Part shown: in pieces, positions 34,954 to 43,639 of the stretch
How the letters are laid out: every line of letters starts with the position of its first letter
Numbering within the stretch: the first letter of the stretch is position 1
Source: an uncultured Clostridiaceae bacterium
Lineage (GTDB): Bacteria > Bacillota > Clostridia > Lachnospirales > Lachnospiraceae
DNA length: 50,932 bases
Direction: 5' to 3'
NCBI GenBank assembly: GCA_947177415.1
Contig: CAMWUK010000014.1
Location: 1-50,932 of the forward strand
Position numbers and translations under genes: made by a program
The notes under the pieces: model-generated
What the model was told of the DNA's origin: nothing
The model's database searches: none
What the model saw: the letters and a program-made list of their open reading frames with translations, nothing else

Positions 34954-35862
34954 ATGGCGGTAGAAAAGAATAGAAAAAAAAGGATAATTCTTGTTATACT
35001 GGCAATTGTCATGGTATGTTGCCTAATTGTAATAGGAACCCTTGCATGGTTACGGTGGCGGACACCGGAAGCAATTAATACCTTTACTTTGGGTAATGGG
35101 GTGAAGATAAAGTTAAAAGAGGAGAAATATGAAAAAGAGGAAAATCAGAAAAGAGTAGCGAATTTTACGCCGGGGATGCTTTTGGATAAAGATCCTACGG
35201 TTTATATACCAGAAGTAAAAATGGACGAATACATCGCAGTTGTTGTGCGTTATTATATAGAAGAAGTGGGAGAAAATAATATTATTCAATTAAAGGAAGT
35301 AAGTTATAAGGAGTTTACTGAGGATTATGCAGAGATTCAATCTTTTAAGGAAACGGTAACAGGAGGTGCTGTTTCAGGGAGTGTAATAAGTTCGGCAGAT
35401 GAAAAAAACTATGAACTTGGAGTGGGATTTAGGAATGGCTGGGTACATGATAAGGATTACAGGGTTTTTTACTATGGTGGGGTAAAAGGCTCTGCTGTTA
35501 AGCCAGTCGTAACTACGGATTCTACCACTGATGATATCGCCTTTACCTCTGTAACCTCAGGAGCCGATATTACGCTTTTTGATAAAGTGAAGGTAAGCCC
35601 TAAATATAATAGATTTTATGATACAAGTACTGCATTTCCTTTTGATAAATACAGATATCATACAGGAACGTATACAGATCCCAGATGTTCTTCCAATCCG
35701 GTAGATAAGTCGGAAGGATCGCTGAAAGGTTTTCAGATTGATGTTGCTGCTTATGCCGTGGAGGGTAGTAATACTAGCACAGCAGAGGGAAAAAAATTTT
35801 TAAATGACTTAATCCAGCAGCATGATGGGCTTTCCCTAGCTACCAGTAAAAAGAAATATTAG
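34954..35862 (+). CDS. TasA/camelysin-like exported protein 6
   Basis: 302-aa member of the same group, more diverged: GTLAWL at 28-33, then PEAINTFTLGNGVKIKLKEE, a strand very close to TasA. DKDPTVYIPEVKMDEYIAVVVRYYI matches the KDPxLxN ... EWVxxRVxY region of the others, and LKGFQIDVAAYAVEG the terminal strand. It contains TGGAVSGSV, a motif also found in protein 7. GAGGTGAT precedes the ATG. Protein 7 follows after 12 bp, so the two are translated as a pair. Confidence 0.72.
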   Translation: MAVEKNRKKRIILVILAIVMVCCLIVIGTLAWLRWRTPEAINTFTLGNGVKIKLKEEKYEKEENQKRVANFTPGMLLDKDPTVYIPEVKMDEYIAVVVRYYIEEVGENNIIQLKEVSYKEFTEDYAEIQSFKETVTGGAVSGSVISSADEKNYELGVGFRNGWVHDKDYRVFYYGGVKGSAVKPVVTTDSTTDDIAFTSVTSGADITLFDKVKVSPKYNRFYDTSTAFPFDKYRYHTGTYTDPRCSSNPVDKSEGSLKGFQIDVAAYAVEGSNTSTAEGKKFLNDLIQQHDGLSLATSKKKY

Positions 35863-35874
35863 GAGGTGGTTTTC

Positions 35875-37671
35875 ATGGCAAAAAAGAAGGGGAAAAAAGG
35901 AAAAGGCAGAATTTTTGTATTTCTATGCAGTATCCTATTTGCTGCCATTGGAATCACCATTGCCTATGCAGCAGTGGATAAGATGATAAATACTGCTACG
36001 AATGTAGCTACTGTAGGTAATGTCAGAATTGAACTTATTGATAAAAATGATGAAACTGTGAATCTTTATAGCAAAGAACCCGGGTTTAAAAATAAGGAAG
36101 TAATACCCGGAGACAAAATAAGCAAAATTGTCAGTGTAAAGAATACAGGGGATTATGCTGCCTGTATACGTTTAAAGGTGAAAAAAGAATGGGGATGGAG
36201 AAATGTTCTCGTTAGTAATGAGCCGACACCTGACCCGAAAACTATAACAACTGCTGCCATTGTTCTTAATTATGATAAAACACTGTGGAAACTTGCAACG
36301 GAAAGAAACATAGAGAATGAAGATGAAGGGTATGAATATTATTATTATAAAGACTATGTTCGTGCCGGAGAAGAGATTTTTTTTATGGATACTTTTTATG
36401 TGGATGAAAATGAGATTTATAACGATCAAATGAGTCCTAATGTAATGGGGACAATTAAGGTAGAAGCAGAAGCGGTTCAGGCTGATTATTATGCATACGA
36501 TAACAAGGGAAACAGACTTGAGACAGGAAAATTAAAGACAGATGCTGAAGGTTATGTGATTGGTTGGAAAGGTGTTAGTTTTGGACCGAACTATACCAAT
36601 GATGAGCCGAATATCCAAGTGGCTACTGGTGGGGCAGTAACCGGATCTGCAGTAACTGCTGGAGCAGTAAACTTTGATAGCGATGCTGGGGATTTTGTTT
36701 CTTTCCCTGGTGGAAATCCTGATTTGTTTATTAATGTCAAAGGTATTATGCCCGGAGAAATCAGACAACAGACTATTGATATTGAAAATACTATGAAAAA
36801 CCAAGAGTTGGAAGTATATATGTTTTCATCAATAGACGGGCTGGAGTTAAGTGACATGGAATGGAAATTGTTACAGGAACTACAGATAAGAATTACAGGC
36901 TGGGAAAGGAATTTTGAGAAAACAGGAAATGCCAAAAAAATGGCAGTACAAACTACCACTCAATCTGAATGGCAACCGCTTTTTGATAAGAATAATTCTG
37001 GCAACCGTACTTTATTGGGAAAATTTGCACCAGGGGAGAAAGCACGTCTTACAATAGAGATTATGCTTCCGGGAACATGGGAACATTCTTACTGCCAGAC
37101 ACAAGTGAACTGGAATTTTATTACCAGTAAGATGTTGATAACACCTCCACCATATAATCCATCTCGCCCTAATCCAACACCTTCTCTGACGGCAGAACCT
37201 TCCGAGGAACCAACGGAGGAACCGGTTCCGGTAGAAACTGTAGAACCTACAGACATACCTATTAATGCGGATCCGCCAAAGGAGACTCCAAAACCGACAC
37301 CAGAACCAACTCCTACGCCAAAACCTATTGAGCCTACAGTAGTACCAACACCAACTGATTTTGATATTGGTATAGATGAGCCTCCTATGGCGGATGCCAG
37401 TGCGAAACCTAAACCAAGTAAAACACCAAAGCCAAAATCTACCCAGAAACCTAAAAAAACGAAAAAACCGACGACACCAAAGCCTACTAAGAATCCTGAA
37501 GAGAACATTGATAGTGATATTCCTAGGATAGATGTGCCACCGGATGTGCCAAAGGAATCTGCTACAAAGACCGGAGATGATACACCAGTTTTCTTTTGGA
37601 GTGTTGTTTGTCTTGTATCATTATTTGGGGTTTTGTATAATGGTATTGTTTTAGGTAAGAAAAAAGAGTAA
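35875..37671 (+). CDS. TasA-like protein 7 with proline-rich stalk and sortase-type C-terminus
   Basis: 598-aa surface protein. The signal peptide ends near AYA; then TATNVATVGNVRIELIDKND and EVIPGDKISKIVSVKNTGDYAACIRLKV, a camelysin/TasA-type domain (about 35-220). A TGGAVTGSAVTAGAV linker follows, then a second beta domain (about 230-415) and a Pro/Thr/Lys/Glu-rich stalk (about 423-560) rich in TPKPTPEPTPTPKP. The C-terminus is ATKTGDD (563-569), a hydrophobic segment (571-592) and KKKE, the layout of a sortase substrate with a non-LPXTG motif. The ATG at 35875 is used; a GTG nine bases upstream lies in the Shine-Dalgarno site. It may be the wall anchor for a fibre of the other subunits. 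Confidence 0.75.
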   Translation: MAKKKGKKGKGRIFVFLCSILFAAIGITIAYAAVDKMINTATNVATVGNVRIELIDKNDETVNLYSKEPGFKNKEVIPGDKISKIVSVKNTGDYAACIRLKVKKEWGWRNVLVSNEPTPDPKTITTAAIVLNYDKTLWKLATERNIENEDEGYEYYYYKDYVRAGEEIFFMDTFYVDENEIYNDQMSPNVMGTIKVEAEAVQADYYAYDNKGNRLETGKLKTDAEGYVIGWKGVSFGPNYTNDEPNIQVATGGAVTGSAVTAGAVNFDSDAGDFVSFPGGNPDLFINVKGIMPGEIRQQTIDIENTMKNQELEVYMFSSIDGLELSDMEWKLLQELQIRITGWERNFEKTGNAKKMAVQTTTQSEWQPLFDKNNSGNRTLLGKFAPGEKARLTIEIMLPGTWEHSYCQTQVNWNFITSKMLITPPPYNPSRPNPTPSLTAEPSEEPTEEPVPVETVEPTDIPINADPPKETPKPTPEPTPTPKPIEPTVVPTPTDFDIGIDEPPMADASAKPKPSKTPKPKSTQKPKKTKKPTTPKPTKNPEENIDSDIPRIDVPPDVPKESATKTGDDTPVFFWSVVCLVSLFGVLYNGIVLGKKKE

Positions 37672-37723
37672 TCTGGAATAGCAGTGTTGTGCAATATTAG
37701 AACGTGAATAATCAAGGGTAATG

Positions 37724-37765
37724 AAAACAGACAAGTTTTTCTTTGCAAAGCTTGTCTGTTTTTAT
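37724..37765 (+). terminator. Terminator after protein 7
   Basis: AAAACAGACAAG (37724-37735) pairs with CTTGTCTGTTTT (37751-37762), 12-bp stem, ending in a T run. Confidence 0.8.
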
Positions 37766-37821
37766 ATTTGTTTTATATATATTTATTATTTATGTATTGC
37801 TAATATACAAATATTAAAAAT

Positions 37822-37920
37822 GAGGAAAACACGGTTTGCAATGTTGAAATGCAGGCGAAAAACAAGTATAATATAGCTAAGAAATAGATTATAATAGGCT
37901 GAGGATGTACGGATTGAGTA
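37822..37920 (+). pseudogene. Second Rpn nuclease gene fragment containing a promoter
   Basis: The plus strand reads NEENTVCNVEMQAKNKYNIA then KK and stop, matching DDKNTIYNVEMQAKNKYNIP of the intact-core Rpn gene; after a deletion it resumes weakly as DYNRLRMYGLSN (sister: NYNKLNNSYI). It carries TTGAAA (37844-37849), 17 bp, TATAAT (37867-37872), 99 bp before the next gene. Confidence 0.65.
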
Positions 37921-37971
37921 ACACCATATGGCATAGATTAGGAAAGAGTAAATGGAAAAGGGAGGTGAAGT

Positions 37972-39669
37972 ATGGCAAATACAGTATCAATAGGAAATCA
38001 GGACTTCGAAAGTATACGGGAGAAAAATTGTTTTTATGTTGACAAGACAAATTTTATAAAAGAATGGTGGGAGGGCGAAGATACTGTCACCTTAATTGCA
38101 CGTCCTAGACGTTTTGGAAAAACGCTAACTATCAGCATGTTGGAGCAATTCTTTTCTAACCGTTATGCCAGCCGCAAGGATTTGTTTGAGGGGCTTTCTA
38201 TCTGGGAACATCCAGAATACCGGAAGTTGCAGGGGACTTATCCAGTGATTAGCCTGTCCTTTGCCAGAGTAAAAGAGCAAAATTATACTACAACCAGAGA
38301 GAAAATATGCGAGATAATAACAAATTTGTATATTAAATATTTCTTTTTACGAGACAGTGAGGTTTTAACAGAAAAAGACAAAGAATACTTTGACAGAATA
38401 TCAACCGATATGCGTGACAGTGATGCTACATCAGCATTATACCAGTTGTCTGATTATTTATGCCGTTATTATGGAAAGAAAGTTATCATTTTGTTAGATG
38501 AATATGACACACCTATGCAGGAAGCTTATGTCTATGGATATTGGGAAGAGCTGGCAGCATTTACCAGAAGTCTGTTTAATGCAACCTTTAAGAGCAATCC
38601 ATATCTGGAACGTGCCATTATGACAGGGATTACAAAAGTGAGTAAGGAGTCTGTCTTTTCAGATTTGAATAATCTGGAAGTGGTTACTACGACTTCTGAA
38701 AAATATGCAGATTGCTTTGGGTTTACAGAAAAAGAGGTTTTTGATACACTTGAACAGTTTGATTTATCAGATAAAAAAGAAGATGTGAAATATTGGTATG
38801 ATGGTTTTACTTTCGGTAATATTTCTGATATTTATAATCCTTGGTCCATTATTAATTATCTGGATAAAAAACAGTTTAAGCCATACTGGGCAAATACCAG
38901 TTCCAATAATTTAGTAGGGAAACTCATAAAAGAAGGAAGTCCGGATATCAAAAAATCTATGGAGGATTTAATAGAGGGAAAATCTCTAAAAACGGAGATT
39001 GATGAACAGATTGTTTTCAACCAGCTTGGGCAAAAGGAATCTGCAATCTGGAGTCTTCTTCTTGCCAGCGGCTATTTAAAAGTGAAAAATTATGCCTTAG
39101 ACAATACAAGGACAGGATTCTTTTATGAAATGGTTTTAACAAACCATGAAGTATTATTTATGTTTCGAAATATGATTAAAGACTGGTTTTCTGATTATAC
39201 CTCAGACTACAATGAGTTTATTAAAATGATGTTTGCTGGGGATTTGGAAGCCATGAATTATTATATGAATGAGATTTCTTTCAATGTTTTCAGTTATTTT
39301 GATACAGGAGAACGGCCTTCTAAGAGAAGCCGCCCGGAACGTTTTTACCATGGATTTGTACTTGGTCTTTTGGTGGATTTAAGGGACAGATATGTACTTA
39401 CCTCTAACCGGGAAAGTGGTTTTGGACGTTATGATATTATGCTGGAACCGATGCAAAAAGAGGATGTTGCATTTATTATGGAATTTAAAATATTTAATCC
39501 AAACAGGGAAAAGGAGCTTTCCGATACCGTAGAATCTGCCCTTGGACAGATTGAAGAGAAAAAATATGAACAAGTTCTTGTGGGAAAAGGTATTGCCAAA
39601 GAGAAAATCCGGAAGTATGGGTTTGCTTTTAGAGGAAAGGAAGTGTTGATTGGAGAATGTAATAATTGA
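37972..39669 (+). CDS. AAA-ATPase-like protein with C-terminal PD-(D/E)XK nuclease domain
   Basis: 565-aa protein of the AAA-ATPase-like plus PDDEXK-type family. The N-terminus IGNQDFESIREKNCFYVDKTNFI and Walker A RPRRFGKT (44-51) are the family signature; KKVIILLDEYDTPMQ is the Walker B region. The C-terminal nuclease-like part has GFGRYDIMLEP followed by FIMEFKIF (D ... E-x-K). Function is unknown; these genes are multicopy in gut Firmicutes and Bacteroidetes and occur in accessory DNA. GGGAGGTG precedes the ATG. It separates the anchored protein from sortase. Confidence 0.8.
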   Translation: MANTVSIGNQDFESIREKNCFYVDKTNFIKEWWEGEDTVTLIARPRRFGKTLTISMLEQFFSNRYASRKDLFEGLSIWEHPEYRKLQGTYPVISLSFARVKEQNYTTTREKICEIITNLYIKYFFLRDSEVLTEKDKEYFDRISTDMRDSDATSALYQLSDYLCRYYGKKVIILLDEYDTPMQEAYVYGYWEELAAFTRSLFNATFKSNPYLERAIMTGITKVSKESVFSDLNNLEVVTTTSEKYADCFGFTEKEVFDTLEQFDLSDKKEDVKYWYDGFTFGNISDIYNPWSIINYLDKKQFKPYWANTSSNNLVGKLIKEGSPDIKKSMEDLIEGKSLKTEIDEQIVFNQLGQKESAIWSLLLASGYLKVKNYALDNTRTGFFYEMVLTNHEVLFMFRNMIKDWFSDYTSDYNEFIKMMFAGDLEAMNYYMNEISFNVFSYFDTGERPSKRSRPERFYHGFVLGLLVDLRDRYVLTSNRESGFGRYDIMLEPMQKEDVAFIMEFKIFNPNREKELSDTVESALGQIEEKKYEQVLVGKGIAKEKIRKYGFAFRGKEVLIGECNN

Positions 39670-39729
39670 GGATTATTTAAAATAACACATTCATGTGGTA
39701 TTGAGTAAAAAAGGAAGGGAATATATATC

Positions 39730-40518
39730 ATGAAAAGAAAAATTCGTATTATTATACTAATCAGTTGTGTTGCAATTTGCTTATTTTCTGCTTATAAACT
39801 TATATCAATTCAAATGAATTATAAAAAAGGAGAAAAACTTTATGAGGATATTAAGCAGCAAGTAGTCATGACAAAAACACCAACAGAAGCAGAAGCAGTA
39901 ACAGTAACACCAGACGACAGCGAGGAAACAAAAGACCGGCAGACCGCTTTGGATATTTCTGTAGATTTTGATGTATTGAAAAAAACGAACCCGGATATTT
40001 TTGGATGGCTTTATCTGCCTTATGGCTCTATCAGTTATCCCCTTTTGCAAGGAGAAGATAATGATACCTATTTGCATCAGGCATACGATAAGACCCCTAA
40101 TAATTTTGGAAGTATTTTTATAGACTATCGGAATAACAATAATTTATTAGACAAACATACTATTATTTATGGACACAATATGAAAAATGGATCTATGTTT
40201 GGAACATTAAAGCAGTTTTGCGATGAAAAATTCTACCAAAAAAATAAATATTTCTTTATACTTACCCCAAAGGTGATTTATACTTATAAGGTGTTTTCTT
40301 ACCATGTAGCAGATGCTAAGGGGCGGGTGTATGATGTGTTTTATAAGGATGATGGAGAATATAAGGAATTTATTGATTTGGCAAAGCAGAGTTCTTATTT
40401 GGATACTGGAGTGAAAGTGTCTACAGAGAACCGTACAATTACTTTGTCTACTTGTACATCTTCCGATGACAAGCGTTTTGTTGTGCATGCAAAATTGGCG
40501 GAAGAGTATAAAAAATAA
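39730..40518 (+). CDS. srtB: Class B sortase
   Basis: 262-aa membrane transpeptidase. An N-terminal signal anchor lies at about 5-23, then an acidic/Thr linker and the sortase barrel. Catalytic residues: H149 in IIYGHNM, C242 in TLSTC and R249 in DKRFVVHAKL. NPDIFGWLYLPYGSISYPLLQGEDNDTYL and FGSIFIDYRN are class B features. Class B sortases attach particular surface proteins to the cell wall. The nearest candidate substrate is protein 7 (ATKTGDD C-terminus), 2 kb upstream; the pairing is inferred. Confidence 0.9.
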   Translation: MKRKIRIIILISCVAICLFSAYKLISIQMNYKKGEKLYEDIKQQVVMTKTPTEAEAVTVTPDDSEETKDRQTALDISVDFDVLKKTNPDIFGWLYLPYGSISYPLLQGEDNDTYLHQAYDKTPNNFGSIFIDYRNNNNLLDKHTIIYGHNMKNGSMFGTLKQFCDEKFYQKNKYFFILTPKVIYTYKVFSYHVADAKGRVYDVFYKDDGEYKEFIDLAKQSSYLDTGVKVSTENRTITLSTCTSSDDKRFVVHAKLAEEYKK

Positions 40519-40531
40519 AGGAATAAAGGAG

Positions 40532-40570
40532 AAAAATATACCGGATTTTCAAATCTGGTATATTTTTTTT
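40532..40570 (+). terminator. Terminator after srtB
   Basis: AAATATACCGGATTT pairs with AAATCTGGTATATTT around TC, followed by a run of T. Confidence 0.85.
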
Positions 40571-40669
40571 GCTATTTTCATAAAATACATTAGTAACCAT
40601 TATAGATATCAGTCAATTACGGGGCACGTGGCAAAATAGTAATGGTAAATTGACTATAAGGAGGCAGTT

Positions 40670-42148
40670 ATGCAAGAACAGTTTCAAATTTACAAAGATA
40701 TACAAGCAAGAACAAAGGGGGAAATTTATATAGGGGTGGTAGGCCCGGTACGAACAGGAAAGTCAACGTTAATTAAACGTTTCATGGATTTGCTGGTGAT
40801 TCCGGGCATTGAAGATGTACATAGCAGGGAGAGAGCCATTGACGAGCTGCCCCAATCCGCCACTGGTAAAACAATTATGACAACAGAGCCGAAATTTATT
40901 CCTAAAGAAGCAGCAGAGATTGCTATTTCCGGAGAGACCAAGGTAAAAATCCGCCTAATTGATTGTGTAGGTTATATGGTAGAAGGAGCAAGCGGCCACA
41001 TGGAAAATGATGTGGAACGTATGGTGAAGACACCATGGTATGATCGTGAAATTCCTTTTAGCGAAGCAGCTAAGATTGGCACACAAAAGGTAATTAATGA
41101 GCACGCAACCATCGGTTTTGTGGTAACAACAGATGGAAGTTTTGGAGAATTGCCAAGAAATGCCTATGAGGCACCAGAGGAAAAGACTATATCGGAATTA
41201 AAAGCAATTGGAAAACCATTTGTTGTGCTCTTAAACAGCGTACATCCTTATAGTGAGGAAACTACCCGGCTGGCAAAACGTATGGAGGAACAGTATCAGG
41301 TACTAGTTATGCCGGTAAATTGTGAGCAGCTTCGTAAAGAGGATATTACACAGATTATGGAAAGGATTTTATCTGTATTTCCGATTAGCCAGATTCATTT
41401 CTTTACGCCAAAATGGGTGGAAATGCTTTCTGGAGAACATCCATTAAAAAAGGAGCTTTTAGGATCTGTCCGTGAAGTATTTTCCAAGATGGAGTTAATG
41501 CGGGATGCCATTCCGGATAATCTGCAAGTAGAAAATATGTATATCCGTAAGCTGAAATTAGATCAGATAGATATGGAGAAGGGAATTGTCCGTATTCAGA
41601 TAGATATGGAGGAGTCTTATTATTACCAGATTCTAAGTGAAATGATTGGAGTAGAAATTCATAGTGAATACCAGCTTATGGAAACCCTCCGGGATCTTGC
41701 CGATAAAAGGGAAGAATATGATAAATTATCGGTGGCAGGTTCTGAAGTCCGTCAGAAGGGATATGGTGTAGTAACACCAACAATTGGAGAAATTTCTGTA
41801 GATGAACCGGAAATCATCCGTCATGGAAATAAATATGGAGTAAAAATTAAGGCGGTAGCACCATCCATTCACATGATTAAAGCGAATATTGAAACGGAAA
41901 TTGCACCAATTGTTGGAAGTGAAGAGCAGGCAAAGGATTTAATTTCTTATATCAAGGAGAATGCCAGTGATAATCCTTCTGGAATATGGTCTACCAATAT
42001 TTTTGGCAAATCCATAGGACAATTAGTGGAGGAAGGAATTCAGAATAAGGTTGGAAAATTAACAGATGAAAGCCAGATAAAGCTGCAGGATACTATCCAA
42101 AAAGTGGTAAATGACAGCAATGGTGGTCTGGTTTGTATTATTATTTAG
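40670..42148 (+). CDS. spoIVA: Stage IV sporulation protein A
   Basis: 492-aa SpoIVA, the ATPase that polymerises on the forespore surface as the base layer of the spore coat; made in the mother cell under SigE in Bacillus. The N-terminus FQIYKDIQARTKGEIYIGVV leads into Walker A GPVRTGKST (25-33). Other typical segments: TTEPKFIPKEAAEI, LIDCVGYMVEGASGHMEND and the C-terminal GKLTDESQIKLQDTIQKVVNDSNGGLVCIII. Full length. AAGGAGGC precedes the ATG. No clear SigE promoter was identified by eye in the gap after srtB. Confidence 0.95.
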   Translation: MQEQFQIYKDIQARTKGEIYIGVVGPVRTGKSTLIKRFMDLLVIPGIEDVHSRERAIDELPQSATGKTIMTTEPKFIPKEAAEIAISGETKVKIRLIDCVGYMVEGASGHMENDVERMVKTPWYDREIPFSEAAKIGTQKVINEHATIGFVVTTDGSFGELPRNAYEAPEEKTISELKAIGKPFVVLLNSVHPYSEETTRLAKRMEEQYQVLVMPVNCEQLRKEDITQIMERILSVFPISQIHFFTPKWVEMLSGEHPLKKELLGSVREVFSKMELMRDAIPDNLQVENMYIRKLKLDQIDMEKGIVRIQIDMEESYYYQILSEMIGVEIHSEYQLMETLRDLADKREEYDKLSVAGSEVRQKGYGVVTPTIGEISVDEPEIIRHGNKYGVKIKAVAPSIHMIKANIETEIAPIVGSEEQAKDLISYIKENASDNPSGIWSTNIFGKSIGQLVEEGIQNKVGKLTDESQIKLQDTIQKVVNDSNGGLVCIII

Positions 42149-42177
42149 TTGACAAGATTCTAGAAAATTGATATAAT
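42149..42177 (+). promoter_or_regulatory. Consensus sigma-A promoter of the NlpC/P60 gene
   Basis: TTGACA (42149-42154), 17-bp spacer, TATAAT (42172-42177): an exact match to both hexamers, starting one base after the spoIVA stop. Expression of the hydrolase is therefore likely vegetative and strong, independent of spoIVA. Confidence 0.85.
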
Positions 42178-42239
42178 ATACCATGTTTTGAAAAAAATTG
42201 CAGAAGATAACACATATGCCAACTTTAAGGAGGTAACAT

Positions 42240-43466
42240 ATGAAAAGTTACATAGTTAAGGTATCTGCAATTAGTCTGGCAGGAAGTTTAATGTTTCAGA
42301 CGGGTACCTTGCCGGTTATGGCAAAGCAGACAATTTTAACTGACAATAATTCTGTAGCAGGAGTATCTGTAGCTCTTGAGGAATTTGCAAAGGATAAGCA
42401 GGAGAAAGAGACAACAGATAACAAAAACGTAGTAGAAGCGGGTAAAGATGCAGCTTCAGCTGCTGTGAATACAGTGGCCGCTGAAGATATCGAACTGAAT
42501 ATCAAGTATGACCGTTTGGGAATTGCTAATGTAGAGGAATCTTTGAACGTTCGCAAAAAGCCAGGTACAGATGCAAAGATAATTGCAAAGATGGGTAAGA
42601 ATGCTGCATGTAATGTTGAGAAGATTACAAAGAGTGGATGGGCTAAGATTAAATCTGGTGATGTTCAAGGCTTTGTTTTAGCAAAATATCTTATCATGGA
42701 TGAGGAAGCAGAGGAACTTGCACGCAAGGTTGGTAAGAGAATAGCAACTGTTAAGACAGAGACACTGAATGCACGTTTTTTGCCAAGTACACAATCTGCG
42801 AAGTATACTTTAGTATCAGATGGTGAGGAACTAGAAGTAGTAAGAGAAAATATAAGCGAAAAGTATGTGAGCAATTTTATTTCAAAACATTTTAACAAAA
42901 AAAAGACAAAGGCATATATCAAGGATGTAGATCAAGATGCTATGAAAGAAGAATTAGCTGACTGGATCTGCGTATCCATTGATGATGAGAAAGCATTTGT
43001 ATCAAAGGAATTTGTTACATTTTCTTATGAATTAAAAAAAGCTGTTTCCACAGAGACAAAGGGAACAGGCGGAAGTGGTAGTTCTGATTCTTCCGGACAA
43101 AGTTCCATTCGGCTTTCTATGGTGTCTTATGCAAAACAGTTTCTTGGTAACCGTTATGTATATGGAGGAACAAGTCTTACAAATGGAACAGACTGTTCTG
43201 GATTCACCATGGGAATCTACGGGCATTTTGGATATGGACTTCCAAGAACTTCTTCGGCACAAGCTTCTGCAACCAGAACAATTAGTGCCAGTGAAGCAAA
43301 GCCTGGAGATTTATTCTTTTATGGATATGGCGGATCTGTCAGTCATGTAGCCATGTATATTGGTGGTGGCCAAGTGATTCATGCCAGCAATGAAAGAACA
43401 GGTATTAAGATATCTAATGCATTTTATCGTACTCCAATTAAGGTTGGACGTGTGATAAACGACTAA
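42240..43466 (+). CDS. Secreted SH3-domain NlpC/P60 endopeptidase
   Basis: 408-aa secreted cell-wall hydrolase. Signal peptide 1-28 (cleavage after VMA). One clear bacterial SH3 domain (about 95-152, SLNVRKKPGTDAKIIAKMGK ... WAKIKSG) and a second SH3-like region (about 170-262). A Gly/Ser linker (276-289) leads to the NlpC/P60 domain with C319 in TDCSGF, H369 in VSHVAMYIG and H381 in VIHAS. Such enzymes cut peptide stems of peptidoglycan. AAGGAGG precedes the ATG. Monocistronic, with a perfect promoter and a terminator. Confidence 0.9.
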   Translation: MKSYIVKVSAISLAGSLMFQTGTLPVMAKQTILTDNNSVAGVSVALEEFAKDKQEKETTDNKNVVEAGKDAASAAVNTVAAEDIELNIKYDRLGIANVEESLNVRKKPGTDAKIIAKMGKNAACNVEKITKSGWAKIKSGDVQGFVLAKYLIMDEEAEELARKVGKRIATVKTETLNARFLPSTQSAKYTLVSDGEELEVVRENISEKYVSNFISKHFNKKKTKAYIKDVDQDAMKEELADWICVSIDDEKAFVSKEFVTFSYELKKAVSTETKGTGGSGSSDSSGQSSIRLSMVSYAKQFLGNRYVYGGTSLTNGTDCSGFTMGIYGHFGYGLPRTSSAQASATRTISASEAKPGDLFFYGYGGSVSHVAMYIGGGQVIHASNERTGIKISNAFYRTPIKVGRVIND

Positions 43467-43508
43467 AAATGTTATAAAAAGAAGAAATTTTTAACATAAG
43501 TAGTTTAA

Positions 43509-43553
43509 AAAAGAGTTCTTTTGAGGTATAATCTCAAGAGGACTCTTTTGTTT
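43509..43553 (+). terminator. Terminator after the NlpC/P60 gene
   Basis: AAAGAGTTCTTTTGAG pairs with CTCAAGAGGACTCTTT around GTATAAT, with TTTTG following. Confidence 0.75.
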
Positions 43554-43639
43554 CACATATAGGAACAGGGATGATGAGAGAATTTTTGATAATAGAAGAA
43601 AGGAATAAAGTTTGTGTTTGATAAACTTTGGAGCTGATT

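Noticed and set aside
37089-37748. A 219-codon minus-strand frame rich in Gly, Val and Ser
   Set aside because: It is the complement of the proline/threonine stalk of protein 7; the plus-strand gene is clearly real.
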